From JADJXV01 sp964527785 (GTDB lineage: Bacteria > Bacteroidota > Ignavibacteria > Kapaibacteriales > UBA961), in contig CAZGNO010000001.1 of NCBI GenBank assembly GCA_964527785.1, positions 75,155 to 139,154 on the forward strand: a stretch of 64,000 bases of DNA. The letters run 5' to 3'. The notes beneath the pieces were generated by a model. It did no database searches. It saw only the letters and a program-made list of their open reading frames with translations, and was not told where the DNA came from. Positions 7,386 to 16,943 of this stretch are shown here, piece by piece. Each line of letters starts with the position of its first letter. Position 1 is the stretch's first letter. The position numbers and the translations under genes were made by a program.

Positions 7386-9572
7386 ATGCCCAAGAAAAAA
7401 ACTCCTTCTCCTGATGTTTCAACTTCAGAACCCGATTTGGGTCAAAAAATTTATGCTATTCTGGACAGCCATGCTCCGGCAACCCTGCGCCTTATTGATA
7501 TTGCCAAACTTCTCAAACTATCATCCGATACACCGGAATATGAGTCTCTACGTGCAGAAATCAATACGCTTGTGCAGAACAAAACAATCCATAAGTCGGC
7601 TCGCAGACGCTTTGGTCTAAAGCCCGTTTCTCAAAATACAACCCTCTTCGAGGGAACATTGAAGTATGAGCATAATCGTGGCTTGATTACTACAGAATCA
7701 TCCGAATTTCCGGTTATCTATATTCGTCAGCAATACTTAGCTACTGCACTTGATGGTGACAGGGTGCAAGTAAAATTACTCGCGCTCAAAAAAGATAAAA
7801 AACCATATGGTACAGTTCTCAATGTTACGAAACGTGCGAATACCCCAATTGCCGGAACACTCGAGTTTGACGGTGATTTTTACTTTCTGGTTCCTGATGA
7901 GGACAAACACTATCTGGATTTCCTTATTCCCCCCAAGAAACTGAACGGTGCAACAAAAGGTGATAAAGTACTGGGGCGGTTTCTCCGATGGGAAGATGCT
8001 CACAAAAGTCCCGAAGCTGAAATCATGGAAGTATTGGGACGTTCGGGTAATCCGTCGGTTGAATTTGCTGGGGTACTCAAGGAATTTGGATTGCCTGCTA
8101 AATTTACGGAACAGCTCGAAGAACAAGCCAGAAAAGCTGCCGTACAGCCGACATCTAAGGCAATTACCAACGGACGTATTGACCTCCGTAATGAGGAAAT
8201 TATTACCATTGACCCTGATGACGCTCGCGACTTTGATGACGCACTTTCGCTGACTATTTTAGGAAACAAGAATTACCGGTTGGGTGTGCATATAGCTGAT
8301 GTTACGTATTATTTAGAAGAAGGTACTCCCCTCGATGAAGAAGCATACAACCGTGCCAACAGTACATATCTTGTGGATAGAGTCGTACCCATGTTACCCG
8401 AATCCCTCTCGAATGATGTTTGTTCGCTCGTTCCGGGTAAAATTCGGTTTGCGTATTCTGTGTTTATGGAATTCACCCCTAAAGGAATCCTCAAAAAATA
8501 TGAAATAGCCGAGACAGCCATCAAAAGTAAGAAACGGTTTACTTATAATGAGGTGCAACACATCATTGAATCGGGCAAAGGGAAGCACCTCGAGCTCATT
8601 ACCAACCTTTTCAATCTGTCTAAAATATTACGGGGAAAACGGTTTGAAAAAGGCGGTTTGGATTTCGAGACCACCGAAACCAGATTTCAATTGGACGAAA
8701 CGGGAAGTCCGATAAAAGCGATAATAAAAAGCGGGAATGATGCTACAAAACTGGTAGAAGAATGTATGCTTGCTGCCAATCAAACAGTTGCTCTGCACAT
8801 CAAAACCATAAGCAAACAGATGAAGCTGCGTAATCCATTACCGTTTTTCTACCGGATTCACGACTCTCCCGATGCTGCAAAACTGAAGGACGTGTTGAAT
8901 TTTGTACGCTCACTTGGCGTAAAGACAAAACTGGAAAATCTCACCTCGAAAGAAATAAATCATTTACTTCAACAAGTGGATGAATTGCCTGAGAAAAAGG
9001 TGATTCATCAATTTATGCTGCGGGCAATGGCAAAAGCAGTCTATTCAGAGAAAAACATCGGGCACTTTGGGCTTGGATTTAGCGATTACTCGCATTTTAC
9101 CTCGCCTATTCGCCGCTATCCCGATGTTATCATTCATCGCTTGCTCAAGGAGTACGCTCTTGAATTGCCCTCACCGCAACGGATTGTAGCGTGTAATACT
9201 CAGCTTTCCGCTGCATCGTCTCACTGTTCTCTTCGGGAACGGCAGTCGGTAGAGGCAGAGCGCGCATCAACGAAGCTGGCACAAACCATTCTCGCTCAAA
9301 AATGTTTGGGGCATGAATTTAATGCGGCAGTTAGCGGCGTAACAAGTTTCGGTGTGTTTGTTCTGCTCGATGAGGTAGGAATAGAAGGGTTGCTCCATAT
9401 TCGAGATTTGACGGATGATTACTATATTTTTGATGAAAAGAATTTCCAGCTGATAGGACGCAGGCGCAAACAGTCCTATCGAATAGGAACACGATTGCGG
9501 ATACAAATAGTGAATGTCAATCTGGACAAGAGGGAAGTTAATCTTCGACTTGTGGGTAATGTAGAAGAATAA
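7386..9572 (+). CDS. rnr: Ribonuclease R
   Basis: A 728-residue 3'-5' exoribonuclease of the RNase II/R family that degrades structured RNA, including mRNA, rRNA and tmRNA-tagged messages. In order it shows an N-terminal winged-helix segment (about 18-75), cold-shock/OB domains (about 80-240), the RNB catalytic domain starting near 260 with the metal-binding signature DPDDARDFDDALSL at 276-289, the SHFTSPIRRYPDVIIHRLL motif near 575, and a C-terminal S1 domain (about 640-725). Size fits RNase R rather than RNase II; the Lys-rich C-terminal tail of E. coli RNase R is missing. coaX follows 70 bases downstream. Confidence 0.95.
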   Translation: MPKKKTPSPDVSTSEPDLGQKIYAILDSHAPATLRLIDIAKLLKLSSDTPEYESLRAEINTLVQNKTIHKSARRRFGLKPVSQNTTLFEGTLKYEHNRGLITTESSEFPVIYIRQQYLATALDGDRVQVKLLALKKDKKPYGTVLNVTKRANTPIAGTLEFDGDFYFLVPDEDKHYLDFLIPPKKLNGATKGDKVLGRFLRWEDAHKSPEAEIMEVLGRSGNPSVEFAGVLKEFGLPAKFTEQLEEQARKAAVQPTSKAITNGRIDLRNEEIITIDPDDARDFDDALSLTILGNKNYRLGVHIADVTYYLEEGTPLDEEAYNRANSTYLVDRVVPMLPESLSNDVCSLVPGKIRFAYSVFMEFTPKGILKKYEIAETAIKSKKRFTYNEVQHIIESGKGKHLELITNLFNLSKILRGKRFEKGGLDFETTETRFQLDETGSPIKAIIKSGNDATKLVEECMLAANQTVALHIKTISKQMKLRNPLPFFYRIHDSPDAAKLKDVLNFVRSLGVKTKLENLTSKEINHLLQQVDELPEKKVIHQFMLRAMAKAVYSEKNIGHFGLGFSDYSHFTSPIRRYPDVIIHRLLKEYALELPSPQRIVACNTQLSAASSHCSLRERQSVEAERASTKLAQTILAQKCLGHEFNAAVSGVTSFGVFVLLDEVGIEGLLHIRDLTDDYYIFDEKNFQLIGRRRKQSYRIGTRLRIQIVNVNLDKREVNLRLVGNVEE

Positions 9573-9642
9573 CGAGGTTTGTTTCTACAGTAAAAAGAAA
9601 AACAGTATATTTACAGGTTGTTTTCTTACTTTATTGATTTAA

Positions 9643-10440
9643 ATGAAATCTGCTTCAATTGATATAGGCAATAGCCGTGTTAAAGTTCTCAGCGAAGAAT
9701 ATGGTTTTGCCGCGTTCGAAATCGGTGAAGCGGATGGCAGTTGGTTAGAGGATTTGCTTGCATTTATTGAAAAACATGATACATCATATTCATGGGGTAT
9801 TTCTTCGGTAAATCCCGATACTGAAACAGAAGTCATTGATATGCTGATAGATCGCTCAATCACAATTGTTTCGGCGGAATTTCTGCTTTACAACCAAACC
9901 CTTATTGATGTTTCGCAAGTGGAAGGAGCGGGAAGTGATAGAGTCTTTGGTGTAATCGGTGCTTTGAAGTATGCTACTCCTCCGTTTATCACCATAGATT
10001 GCGGTACAGCCATAACAATCAATTATCTTGATTCTAACCGTGTCTTTCGTGGTGGAGCAATTATTCCGGGGATAACTACACAGCTTAGGGCATTAGAACA
10101 TTTCACAGGGAAATTACCTCTACTCACTGCTACGTATGATACAGCATCGTATGGTACCACTACCTCACAAGCAATGACAATCGGGACGTTATGGGGAGCT
10201 ATTGGGGCAATTAGAGAGATTGTTTCTCGGATAGGGAAAGCAATAGGAAGTGAATCAATTCCTATAATAATAACAGGCGGTGAACATTTGTTTGTTACAT
10301 TCGGGTTGGAAGGCATAGAGCTTATTACCTGTCCTCATCTTGTGGTGGAAGGTATCCTTGCTGCTCAAAAGGAGTTTTTTTCAAGTGCCAATACAACTGA
10401 AAGAACAAATGAGCAAATGGACGTCATTCAGAACTCGTGA
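9643..10440 (+). CDS. coaX: Type III pantothenate kinase
   Basis: A 265-residue CoaX, which phosphorylates pantothenate in the first step of coenzyme A synthesis. The ASKHA-fold phosphate-1 motif IDIGNSRVKV is at 6-15 (Asp7). DCGTAITINYL follows near 118-128, and GGAIIPGITTQLRALEHFTG near 137-156 forms the pantothenate-binding region. A late IITGGEH strand completes the fold. Length is normal, with a slightly extended Ser/Thr/Gln-rich tail. It probably forms a transcript with rnr. Confidence 0.94.
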   Translation: MKSASIDIGNSRVKVLSEEYGFAAFEIGEADGSWLEDLLAFIEKHDTSYSWGISSVNPDTETEVIDMLIDRSITIVSAEFLLYNQTLIDVSQVEGAGSDRVFGVIGALKYATPPFITIDCGTAITINYLDSNRVFRGGAIIPGITTQLRALEHFTGKLPLLTATYDTASYGTTTSQAMTIGTLWGAIGAIREIVSRIGKAIGSESIPIIITGGEHLFVTFGLEGIELITCPHLVVEGILAAQKEFFSSANTTERTNEQMDVIQNS

Positions 10441-10581
10441 CAGGATGCTAAACTGCTCTACTTTGCATATCATCTTGCAAAGAAATTGTACGGAATTAAC
10501 TGTTTTGCCTACGTAATAACAATGTCTTCGATTATTCTTGATCTTGTACGTAATCTGTTTGTACTTTCAGTCAATATAGTT

Positions 10582-11214
10582 ATGAATCGCTTTATTCTTT
10601 TACTGTTATTATGTAGTGTACCTATGATTGTAAATAGTTGCGGTTCGGACGACAGTTTTGACGGTGAGGGGTATATCGAATTTGATGCTCATAGTATTGA
10701 AACAGGACGCAAGGAAAAAGATAAGTTCTTTAAGTCAGATTCGCATTCTCCCCTTCTACCCGAACAGCGTACTACATTTACAGGACTGCGATATTACCTT
10801 CCATCGGAAGAGTATTATGTAAACGCTACATTCGACCAATCGGACAAACCTGATACAATTCAAATGCTTACTTCAAAGCAAAATGATAAGCGTCTCTACC
10901 TTCGCTATGGTTTTTTTACATTTGCAATTGGTGATTCTTCCTACAAACTGACTGCCTTCAAGTCGATTGGCGAAGCAAGTGAAACACTCTTTGTTCCATT
11001 TAAAGATGCAACAAATGGCAAACAGACCTACGGTGCAGGACGGTATCTTGATATTGAGGAGGATGTCGGGGCAGATGAATATACATTGGATTTTAACTCT
11101 GCCTATAACCCTTACTGTGCATATAATCATGCGTTTAGCTGTCCACTTGTCCCATCGGAAAATGTGCTTGATGTGAGTATTAAATCGGGTGAGAAAAAGC
11201 CGAGTGATGAGTAA
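10582..11214 (+). CDS. DUF1684 family lipoprotein
   Basis: A 210-residue protein when started at the ATG at 10582. The reading frame stays open upstream to 10486, but 10582 places a lipoprotein signal at the N-terminus (MNRFILLLLLCSVPMIVNSC, lipobox VNSC). The C-terminal half carries the DUF1684 hallmark: GAGRYLDIE, then a Y-x-LDFNSAYNPYCAYN block, CPLVPSEN and a final VSIKSGEK. Members are widespread in Bacteroidota and Actinobacteria, without proven function. It sits in a run with another lipoprotein gene (27 bases downstream) and an NTF2-like gene. Confidence 0.85.
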   Translation: MNRFILLLLLCSVPMIVNSCGSDDSFDGEGYIEFDAHSIETGRKEKDKFFKSDSHSPLLPEQRTTFTGLRYYLPSEEYYVNATFDQSDKPDTIQMLTSKQNDKRLYLRYGFFTFAIGDSSYKLTAFKSIGEASETLFVPFKDATNGKQTYGAGRYLDIEEDVGADEYTLDFNSAYNPYCAYNHAFSCPLVPSENVLDVSIKSGEKKPSDE

Positions 11215-11240
11215 CTGTCAGTAATCTATTACATAGAAAA

Positions 11241-11813
11241 ATGATGTACCGCTATTTCCCCCTTTTGATTTTGCTGCTCGTTTCATGCAGTAATCAACGT
11301 CAGCCGGAACAAAAGAATGAAGTTCCTGCTGATAGTGGAATAGAAGTCCAATCTCCGAGCGGACATTTTACGATTGCATTACCACCCGATTTCCCGACAC
11401 CGGAAGCAGACACCCAATTCATCACCACTGCAAGCGACGACACTATTTCGATGTACACCTATATTTCCGAAATCAATCGAGGAATTTGCATCTTTGGTTC
11501 TAACGAGTATTCATCAACTACGTTTGCTCAGCAGACACCCGATAATATGCTTGATAATGCCCTGAACGGAGCATTAAGACAATGGAGTGCGCGACTAAGC
11601 GAAAGCAAACCATTTATCAAAAATGGGGGAAAGGGCGTGAGCTTTTGGTTTGTTTCCAAAATGGACGGCAAAGACCTCTACGGACGTTTCGATTATCTGC
11701 TCTCAAAACCTCGAATGTATCAAGTAGGGTTTCTTTCTCATGATAAATCAGAAATTCTAAAACCTGACATTCAGAAATACTTTGGTTCGTTAGCTGTACC
11801 GGTGAGGCAGTAA
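11241..11813 (+). CDS. Hypothetical lipoprotein
   Basis: A 190-residue protein beginning with a lipoprotein signal (MMYRYFPLLILLLVSC, Cys16 in lipobox LLVSC). After a short linker comes a globular beta-rich domain (VQSPSGHFTIALPPDFPTPE, then a strand pattern to the Y-Q-V-G-F-L-S segment near residue 165). That layout resembles the envelope lipoprotein at 38524, which also has a 'lipidated linker plus gain-of-fit' style domain. No family is recognised. It is 27 bases after the DUF1684 gene. Confidence 0.7.
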   Translation: MMYRYFPLLILLLVSCSNQRQPEQKNEVPADSGIEVQSPSGHFTIALPPDFPTPEADTQFITTASDDTISMYTYISEINRGICIFGSNEYSSTTFAQQTPDNMLDNALNGALRQWSARLSESKPFIKNGGKGVSFWFVSKMDGKDLYGRFDYLLSKPRMYQVGFLSHDKSEILKPDIQKYFGSLAVPVRQ

Positions 11814-11845
11814 GTTTTTTGGTAATATAGAAAAACAAAATAATC

Positions 11846-12187
11846 ATGAACACCCCCGAAGCAGCAGCACAACGACAGCTCGACGCATACAATAAGCGTG
11901 ATATTACTGCTTTTTGCGATGCTTATACGCCGGATGTAGAACTAATCAGTCTTCTTACCGGCGTAGTGTTCTGTTCAGGAATTGAACAAATGAAACAGCG
12001 GTATGGCGAACAGTTCGCGCGATGCACCGAACTCCACTGTACGGTTACCAAAAGAATTGTTTGCGGGAATGTAGTGATTGACGAAGAACAGGTGGTAGGA
12101 TTAGCTGCCGACGGACCTGTTCACGCCACTGCTATTTATGAAATACGGGATGGGCTTATTGCGCGCGGTTGGTTCGTCCGTGAATGA
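11846..12187 (+). CDS. NTF2-like / SnoaL-type small protein
   Basis: A 113-residue single-domain protein with the cone-shaped NTF2/SnoaL pattern: an N-terminal helix AAAQRQLDAYNKRDITAFCDAY, then YTPDVELIS, the helix IEQMKQRYGEQF, and strands running to YEIRDGLIARGWFVRE. The superfamily includes ketosteroid isomerase-like enzymes and ligand-binding proteins; neither substrate nor catalysis can be read from sequence. No signal peptide, so it is cytoplasmic. It follows the lipoprotein gene by 32 bases. Confidence 0.8.
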   Translation: MNTPEAAAQRQLDAYNKRDITAFCDAYTPDVELISLLTGVVFCSGIEQMKQRYGEQFARCTELHCTVTKRIVCGNVVIDEEQVVGLAADGPVHATAIYEIRDGLIARGWFVRE

Positions 12188-12246
12188 AAAAGTAAATTTT
12201 TTTAGCCAAATTGCATCAAACATCTGGATAGTTGGCTGATTTTCCG

Positions 12247-12254
12247 TACATTTG
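12247..12254 (+). promoter_or_regulatory. Bacteroidota-type -7 element upstream of the GAF/GGDEF gene
   Basis: TACATTTG followed by C fits the TAnnTTTG(C) -7 consensus, about 50 bases before the ATG at 12305. No good -33 TTTG is found at the expected spacing. Confidence 0.35.
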
Positions 12255-12304
12255 CGTAAAATCATGCAGCAGCAGCATAGTCTGGAACCCTCCTCTTCGT
12301 GTGT

Positions 12305-14602
12305 ATGTACAAACGATCTCTTGATTTCAGAAAAATCATAACTCCTGCAAATTCAACGGAAGTATTTGCAATGCTTGCCGTAATTGGCGGGCTGTGTATT
12401 GCCCTTTTCCTACCTGAACTACCTATTCGCCTCATTGGTGTGTGTGTTTCTGTTTTGGGCGGGGTGGGGTATTTTATGTTAATTTCACAGAGAATTTCGG
12501 AAACGGTGGAGTATACCCGCAAACCCGTGAGCCAGACCACCGCCTTTCGCACGACGGTCAAACGCGACAGTGCAGCCGGAAAGCGAATTGTGTTTGATGA
12601 TTTTGCCACGTCATTCGGCGGGGAAGATGATGTTCCTAAAGATACTTCAGCTGATGCTTCCGAAGAACTTCCCAAAAAACCTGCCAAGCGGTTTGTAGAA
12701 ACCGAGCAATCATCACCCGATTCAATAGCTGTTACTCCTCGAAAAAGAGCGGTATTTGATGATACAGTTGACTACGACGATTTGCCTCCGATGCCCGTAC
12801 CTGATGATAACAGTATCTCTGAGATGCGCGTTGTAGAAAAAATTGTGGCAACGGGTCAAGAAACGCAAACTGTTGAAATTATTTCTGACGCAACTTCTGT
12901 TAATTTGGCTGTTGAGGAAACTGTCAAATCTCAGGTTGTACTGAACTTTGTACCGAAAACTCCTGCTCCGACGGTTGCTACCGGTCAGACGAGTGCGCCG
13001 GAGCAAGCAACTGAAGTAAAAACTATTCCTCAAGAAGTTGCGGAAATCGAGCAGGAAGCGCGAGAAGCAGCTGGACATAAACGCGCACGATTGAATATTC
13101 AAATAGAAGATTTGATGGATGATGACCATTCTGCCATTCTCAACAATGAACCACGTAAAGAATTTGACCACTTGCTTACCCGTGTTTTGATGGTTATTCG
13201 TTCAGTAACGACTGCAAGAACAGCAGCTTTCTTTTGGGTAAATCATGACAAACGCCAACTCGTTTTAGAATCATTTATTTCGGATAATCCCGACATTGTC
13301 TCTCAGCAAAGAAAATTCCTGCTCAGCGATGATGTCGTCAGTCAGATTGCGGCAAGCGGTCGCCCGGAAATTCTTACAGAAATTAAACCTGCAGCCGAAC
13401 TTGACTTGATACCCTACTATGTGCGGGCGGCAGGTACGATTTCGTTTATCGGTGTTCCGGTCTTTTTCGGAAATACGGTGGTTGGGGTGTTGTGTGCCGA
13501 TACGAAGCAACCGGATGCCTACGATGCGATAACCGTTGGTTTCTTTGGTCACTTTACGAAACTTATCAGTGGTTTGGTACAAAGCTATACCGGAAAATAC
13601 GACCTGCTTCAAGGAATCCGTGCTTTAGATACAATCAGTAATTTCCGTTCCCTTGTCAATCAGTCGCAGACAGGAGTTGATGATATTTGTGCGGCATTGA
13701 TAGAATCAGCGAGCGGTGCCTTGGAATACTATACTATCGGTGTCGGAATGTTCGACCACGAAGCGAATCAGTGGAGCGTACATCAAATTCTATCCAAAGA
13801 CCAAACAAACACGGCAATTATAGGAGAACTGCTGGACCTCGACAACTCACTTATAGGAAATACAATCCTTACTGCAAAAACAACATTTCTCAATCCTGTT
13901 GAAGAAGATTTGTTCCGTGTAGCTCAATCTGAAACTCAGCTTGTCAACGGTTATTTCGTTTCCGTACCTCTCAAATCAATGTCTCATAATTACGGGGCAT
14001 TATTCGTAGAAGGACCTGGCAGCGGAATTACAGCACAAGATGTCAGCATACTGGAAATCCTTGGTGAGCAAACCGGAACAATTATCGAGCAAATGAGATT
14101 TCAGGATATGCTCCAAACGTCGGCAATGGTAGATGAATCTCGCGGAATCTTTAACGCAATGGCATTCTCTCAGAGGTTGCAGGAAGAAATTGCACGTTCT
14201 GCGGATTATACCTCAGCAATTACATTAGTGCTTATCCAGTTGGATCATTATTTTTCAATCGAAGCGTCGCATGAAGTGATGGAATATATGATTCTTCATA
14301 TTATTTCAATCATTCGTAAGAACACAAAGCAATATGATATTGTCGGTGAACTAGATGAAACTACCCTTGCAATTGCACTAATCGGTCAGAAAACACAAAA
14401 AGCTCAAATTTGGGCAGAGCGACTTCGTAAAGAAATAGCAAGTTCAGTCATCGAAGTGTTTGGAAAACGGTTTACCGTCACTGTGAGTATCGGTGCTGCC
14501 GAGGCAATGCCAAAAGAATCAGCCGATGTTCTTATTAAAAACACACAGCACGTTCTCCACCTTGCTCTTCAAAAATCAAATTCCGTCAGTGTGTTCGGGT
14601 AG
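12305..14602 (+). CDS. Membrane-anchored double-GAF protein with degenerate GGDEF domain
   Basis: A 765-residue signalling protein from the ATG at 12305 (an in-frame GTG lies two codons upstream). Two transmembrane helices (about 23-39 and 42-63) are followed by a long charged linker (about 70-285), a GAF domain (about 290-430), a second GAF (about 440-600) and a C-terminal domain with GGDEF fold. The signature that should read R-x-GGDEF is YDIVGELDET near 678-687, so the nucleotide-binding glycines and acidic pair are altered. Cyclase activity is unlikely; a receptor or scaffold role is more probable. No EAL domain is present. Confidence 0.8.
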   Translation: MYKRSLDFRKIITPANSTEVFAMLAVIGGLCIALFLPELPIRLIGVCVSVLGGVGYFMLISQRISETVEYTRKPVSQTTAFRTTVKRDSAAGKRIVFDDFATSFGGEDDVPKDTSADASEELPKKPAKRFVETEQSSPDSIAVTPRKRAVFDDTVDYDDLPPMPVPDDNSISEMRVVEKIVATGQETQTVEIISDATSVNLAVEETVKSQVVLNFVPKTPAPTVATGQTSAPEQATEVKTIPQEVAEIEQEAREAAGHKRARLNIQIEDLMDDDHSAILNNEPRKEFDHLLTRVLMVIRSVTTARTAAFFWVNHDKRQLVLESFISDNPDIVSQQRKFLLSDDVVSQIAASGRPEILTEIKPAAELDLIPYYVRAAGTISFIGVPVFFGNTVVGVLCADTKQPDAYDAITVGFFGHFTKLISGLVQSYTGKYDLLQGIRALDTISNFRSLVNQSQTGVDDICAALIESASGALEYYTIGVGMFDHEANQWSVHQILSKDQTNTAIIGELLDLDNSLIGNTILTAKTTFLNPVEEDLFRVAQSETQLVNGYFVSVPLKSMSHNYGALFVEGPGSGITAQDVSILEILGEQTGTIIEQMRFQDMLQTSAMVDESRGIFNAMAFSQRLQEEIARSADYTSAITLVLIQLDHYFSIEASHEVMEYMILHIISIIRKNTKQYDIVGELDETTLAIALIGQKTQKAQIWAERLRKEIASSVIEVFGKRFTVTVSIGAAEAMPKESADVLIKNTQHVLHLALQKSNSVSVFG

Positions 14603-14630
14603 GGATTTGGTAAGAGTATGAGATTATAAT

Positions 14631-14672
14631 AGAGAGAAACAGACGGTTATTGCCGGTTGTTTTTCTCTTTTT
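14631..14672 (+). terminator. Probable terminator after the GAF/GGDEF gene
   Basis: AGAGAGAAACAGACGG and CCGGTTGTTTTTCTCT form an imperfect stem around TTATTG, followed by a T-rich run. Confidence 0.45.
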
Positions 14673-14718
14673 ATTTGAAATAAGTAAATGGACAGAACAA
14701 ATTTGCCTTTTCAAGGAT

Positions 14719-15030
14719 TGTCATTCTAAGTTCCTGATAGTCGCCGAGCCGCCTACAAAATAGTGCAATGACATTGGAATAAAATACTTACGCTTGTCAC
14801 CCTGAACTCGATTCAGGGTCTATTGCTGTTAAGTCATGCTAATTTCAATGTGCTATTTCGTCTTACACACGGAGATGCTGAATCAAGTTCAGCATGACAG
14901 GACACTAAATTGTACTAACATTTTAAGAGATGTCATTTACAGGGATTCTTAGACCGAAGAATCTCCGCAATGCAATACAAAAACAGTATGGAACAGCACG
15001 CGGAGATTCTTCACTGCGTTCAGAATGACA
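14719..15030 (+). repeat. Dispersed repeat, full copy A (MITE-like)
   Basis: A 312-base element bounded by perfect 9-bp terminal inverted repeats (TGTCATTCT at 14719-14727, AGAATGACA at 15022-15030). Internal palindromes are ACCCTGAA/TTCAGGGT (14799-14819), ATGCTGAA/TTCAGCAT (14875-14895) and GAAGAATCTCCGC/GCGGAGATTCTTC (about 14955 and 15000). No coding capacity. Bases 14729-14942 match the reverse complement of 33056-33269 with only two differences by eye. It fills the gap between the GAF/GGDEF gene and uppP. Confidence 0.85.
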
Positions 15031-15092
15031 GGGCTACTATTTCGATGTAATTTTGTCCCGGTACTTGAACCTTAATTATTGATTTCGAATTT

Positions 15093-15944
15093 ATGTCTCC
15101 CTTACAATCACTTATCTTAGGCATCATTCAAGGTCTAACAGAGTTCCTTCCGGTAAGTAGTACCGCACATCTTACAATTGCCGGTAAATTAATGGGAATC
15201 ATCTCCCCTGAGCATCCTGAAGAGTGGACAGCATTTGTAGCGGTTATCCAACTCGGCACACTCGCAGCAGTGTTGCTCTATTTTGCAAAAGATATTTCCA
15301 CAATTACCACAGCTTTCTTTCGTGAGAATCTGGGCAGTGCGCCTAAAAATATAAAAGAGCAATCGTTGAATGCCCGGATGGGGTGGATGATTGTTATCGG
15401 TACAGTTCCGATTGTAGCAATTGGTCTTGGATTAAAGAAAATAATTGAAGGAAACCTGACCAAAGATTTAACGGTAATTTCGTTTAGTTTGATTGGTCTT
15501 GCTGTCATATTATTTATAGCCGAGCGCGTAGCTTCATTACGAAAAACGATGGACAAGGTATCGTGGGGAGACGCTATTGTAGTAGGGCTGGCACAGTCTT
15601 TGGCTCTCATTCCCGGTGCTTCTCGTTCAGGAACGACAATTACAGCGGGGCTGTTTCTGGGTATGACTCGCGAGACAGCAGCTAGATTCTCGTTCTTATT
15701 AAGTATTCCTGCAGTGCTTGGCAGCGGACTCCTGGAATTAAAGCATTCGCTAGGATATATTTCTTCTGCGGATGTAATCGCGCTTATAATTGCTTCGCTC
15801 GCTGCTTTTATAAGCGGCTATGCTTCTATATCATTTTTATTGCGATTTCTTCGTACGAAATCTACGATTGTTTTTGTTGTGTATCGGATTGGAATTGGGA
15901 TAAGTGTATTGCTACTTCTTGATAGTGGGTTGATTCAGCCATAA
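15093..15944 (+). CDS. uppP: Undecaprenyl-diphosphatase
   Basis: A 283-residue polytopic inner-membrane phosphatase that recycles undecaprenyl pyrophosphate to the monophosphate carrier used for peptidoglycan and LPS synthesis; the family is also called BacA for bacitracin resistance. Motif 1 is QGLTEFLPVSSTAHL at 13-27, with the catalytic Glu, and motif 2 is PGASRSGTT at 174-182, with the essential Ser and Arg. About eight hydrophobic segments and normal length show it is complete. Repeat copy A lies immediately upstream. Confidence 0.95.
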   Translation: MSPLQSLILGIIQGLTEFLPVSSTAHLTIAGKLMGIISPEHPEEWTAFVAVIQLGTLAAVLLYFAKDISTITTAFFRENLGSAPKNIKEQSLNARMGWMIVIGTVPIVAIGLGLKKIIEGNLTKDLTVISFSLIGLAVILFIAERVASLRKTMDKVSWGDAIVVGLAQSLALIPGASRSGTTITAGLFLGMTRETAARFSFLLSIPAVLGSGLLELKHSLGYISSADVIALIIASLAAFISGYASISFLLRFLRTKSTIVFVVYRIGIGISVLLLLDSGLIQP

Positions 15945-15947
15945 TAA

Positions 15948-16943
15948 TTAGCCCTTATGGTCTTTGGCAATGAATACCCGCAGCAAGTCTTCTACTTCCT
16001 TGCTGCCCCCTACGCTGTCACCTCCAAAAAACGTATCAAGTTTTTCGGTATGGTGTTCGCTACTCGGTAAATCTTCTTGCCGTGAATACATTAATGTAAG
16101 CGCATAAATAATCAACAGTACAAACTCCAGTCCGAGAGCAAACAATATAATGGACGGTTCAGATGGAGGAATGAACTTCAAACCGCGAATCCCGATAATG
16201 ATAATCAGTGCGGCAGCACCGATATATACCAAACCTAAAATAGAATTACTGTACTGTATGGTAAAGTATTGGCGCATATAAAATTTAATTGCACCGCCAA
16301 CCCGTACAAGGTGCATCACGCTTGATGATTCGTGCCATCTGACAGATCTCTGTAAAGTTTCCACTTCATGATATTGTACCCCTACCAATTCGGCATAGTC
16401 ATGTAATTGCCGCATATCCGAACCGAGAAGATTAGAGACGATGCCTTGTAATTCGGCATCGGTATGCTCGCCGTAGATATTTCTGGCGATGCGATCAAGT
16501 GAGTTTACAATCTCCCTCTCAATTTTCTGGCGAAGCAGCCCGATGTTTTTCGGTAATAACGCCGAGAACAGTGCAGCCAGTGCAGCAGACAATGTGAGAA
16601 TCATCGGCAGAAGTGCAAGCAAAGGGTTAAACAGGTATCGTGCTTGAGGAGTTGCAGATTTCTCTGTAAAACGATTATCCACAATTGCCCATTTGGTGGT
16701 GTAGGAGGTTGTAATGTACTCTGCTTTAGCATCATCGGAAATCTGATATTGCACGACTGTTCCGTCTTTTATAACCTCAGTATGGAGAAATTCACGGAAA
16801 AACATATCCATGAGCGGAAGCCCAACATAAAACTGAAGCGAATAGGCAATTCCAAAAACCAATATGCCGAAAGTGAGGAATTGAACAGCCGAGTGCTTTG
16901 AAAGCTCAAAATACTCTTTACGGGAAGAAGATATAGTATCCAT
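15948..16943 (-). CDS. Unknown four-helix membrane protein
   Basis: A 331-residue protein with four predicted membrane segments (about 20-42, 107-130, 228-250 and 262-283). An extracytoplasmic loop lies between the first two, and a charged helical stretch (about 131-215) between the second and third. The tail is hydrophilic (TFFGGDSVGGSKEVEDLL). I recognise no family. Its stop is three bases from the uppP stop, so the two genes converge tightly. Confidence 0.65.
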   Translation of the reverse strand: MDTISSSRKEYFELSKHSAVQFLTFGILVFGIAYSLQFYVGLPLMDMFFREFLHTEVIKDGTVVQYQISDDAKAEYITTSYTTKWAIVDNRFTEKSATPQARYLFNPLLALLPMILTLSAALAALFSALLPKNIGLLRQKIEREIVNSLDRIARNIYGEHTDAELQGIVSNLLGSDMRQLHDYAELVGVQYHEVETLQRSVRWHESSSVMHLVRVGGAIKFYMRQYFTIQYSNSILGLVYIGAAALIIIIGIRGLKFIPPSEPSIILFALGLEFVLLIIYALTLMYSRQEDLPSSEHHTEKLDTFFGGDSVGGSKEVEDLLRVFIAKDHKG

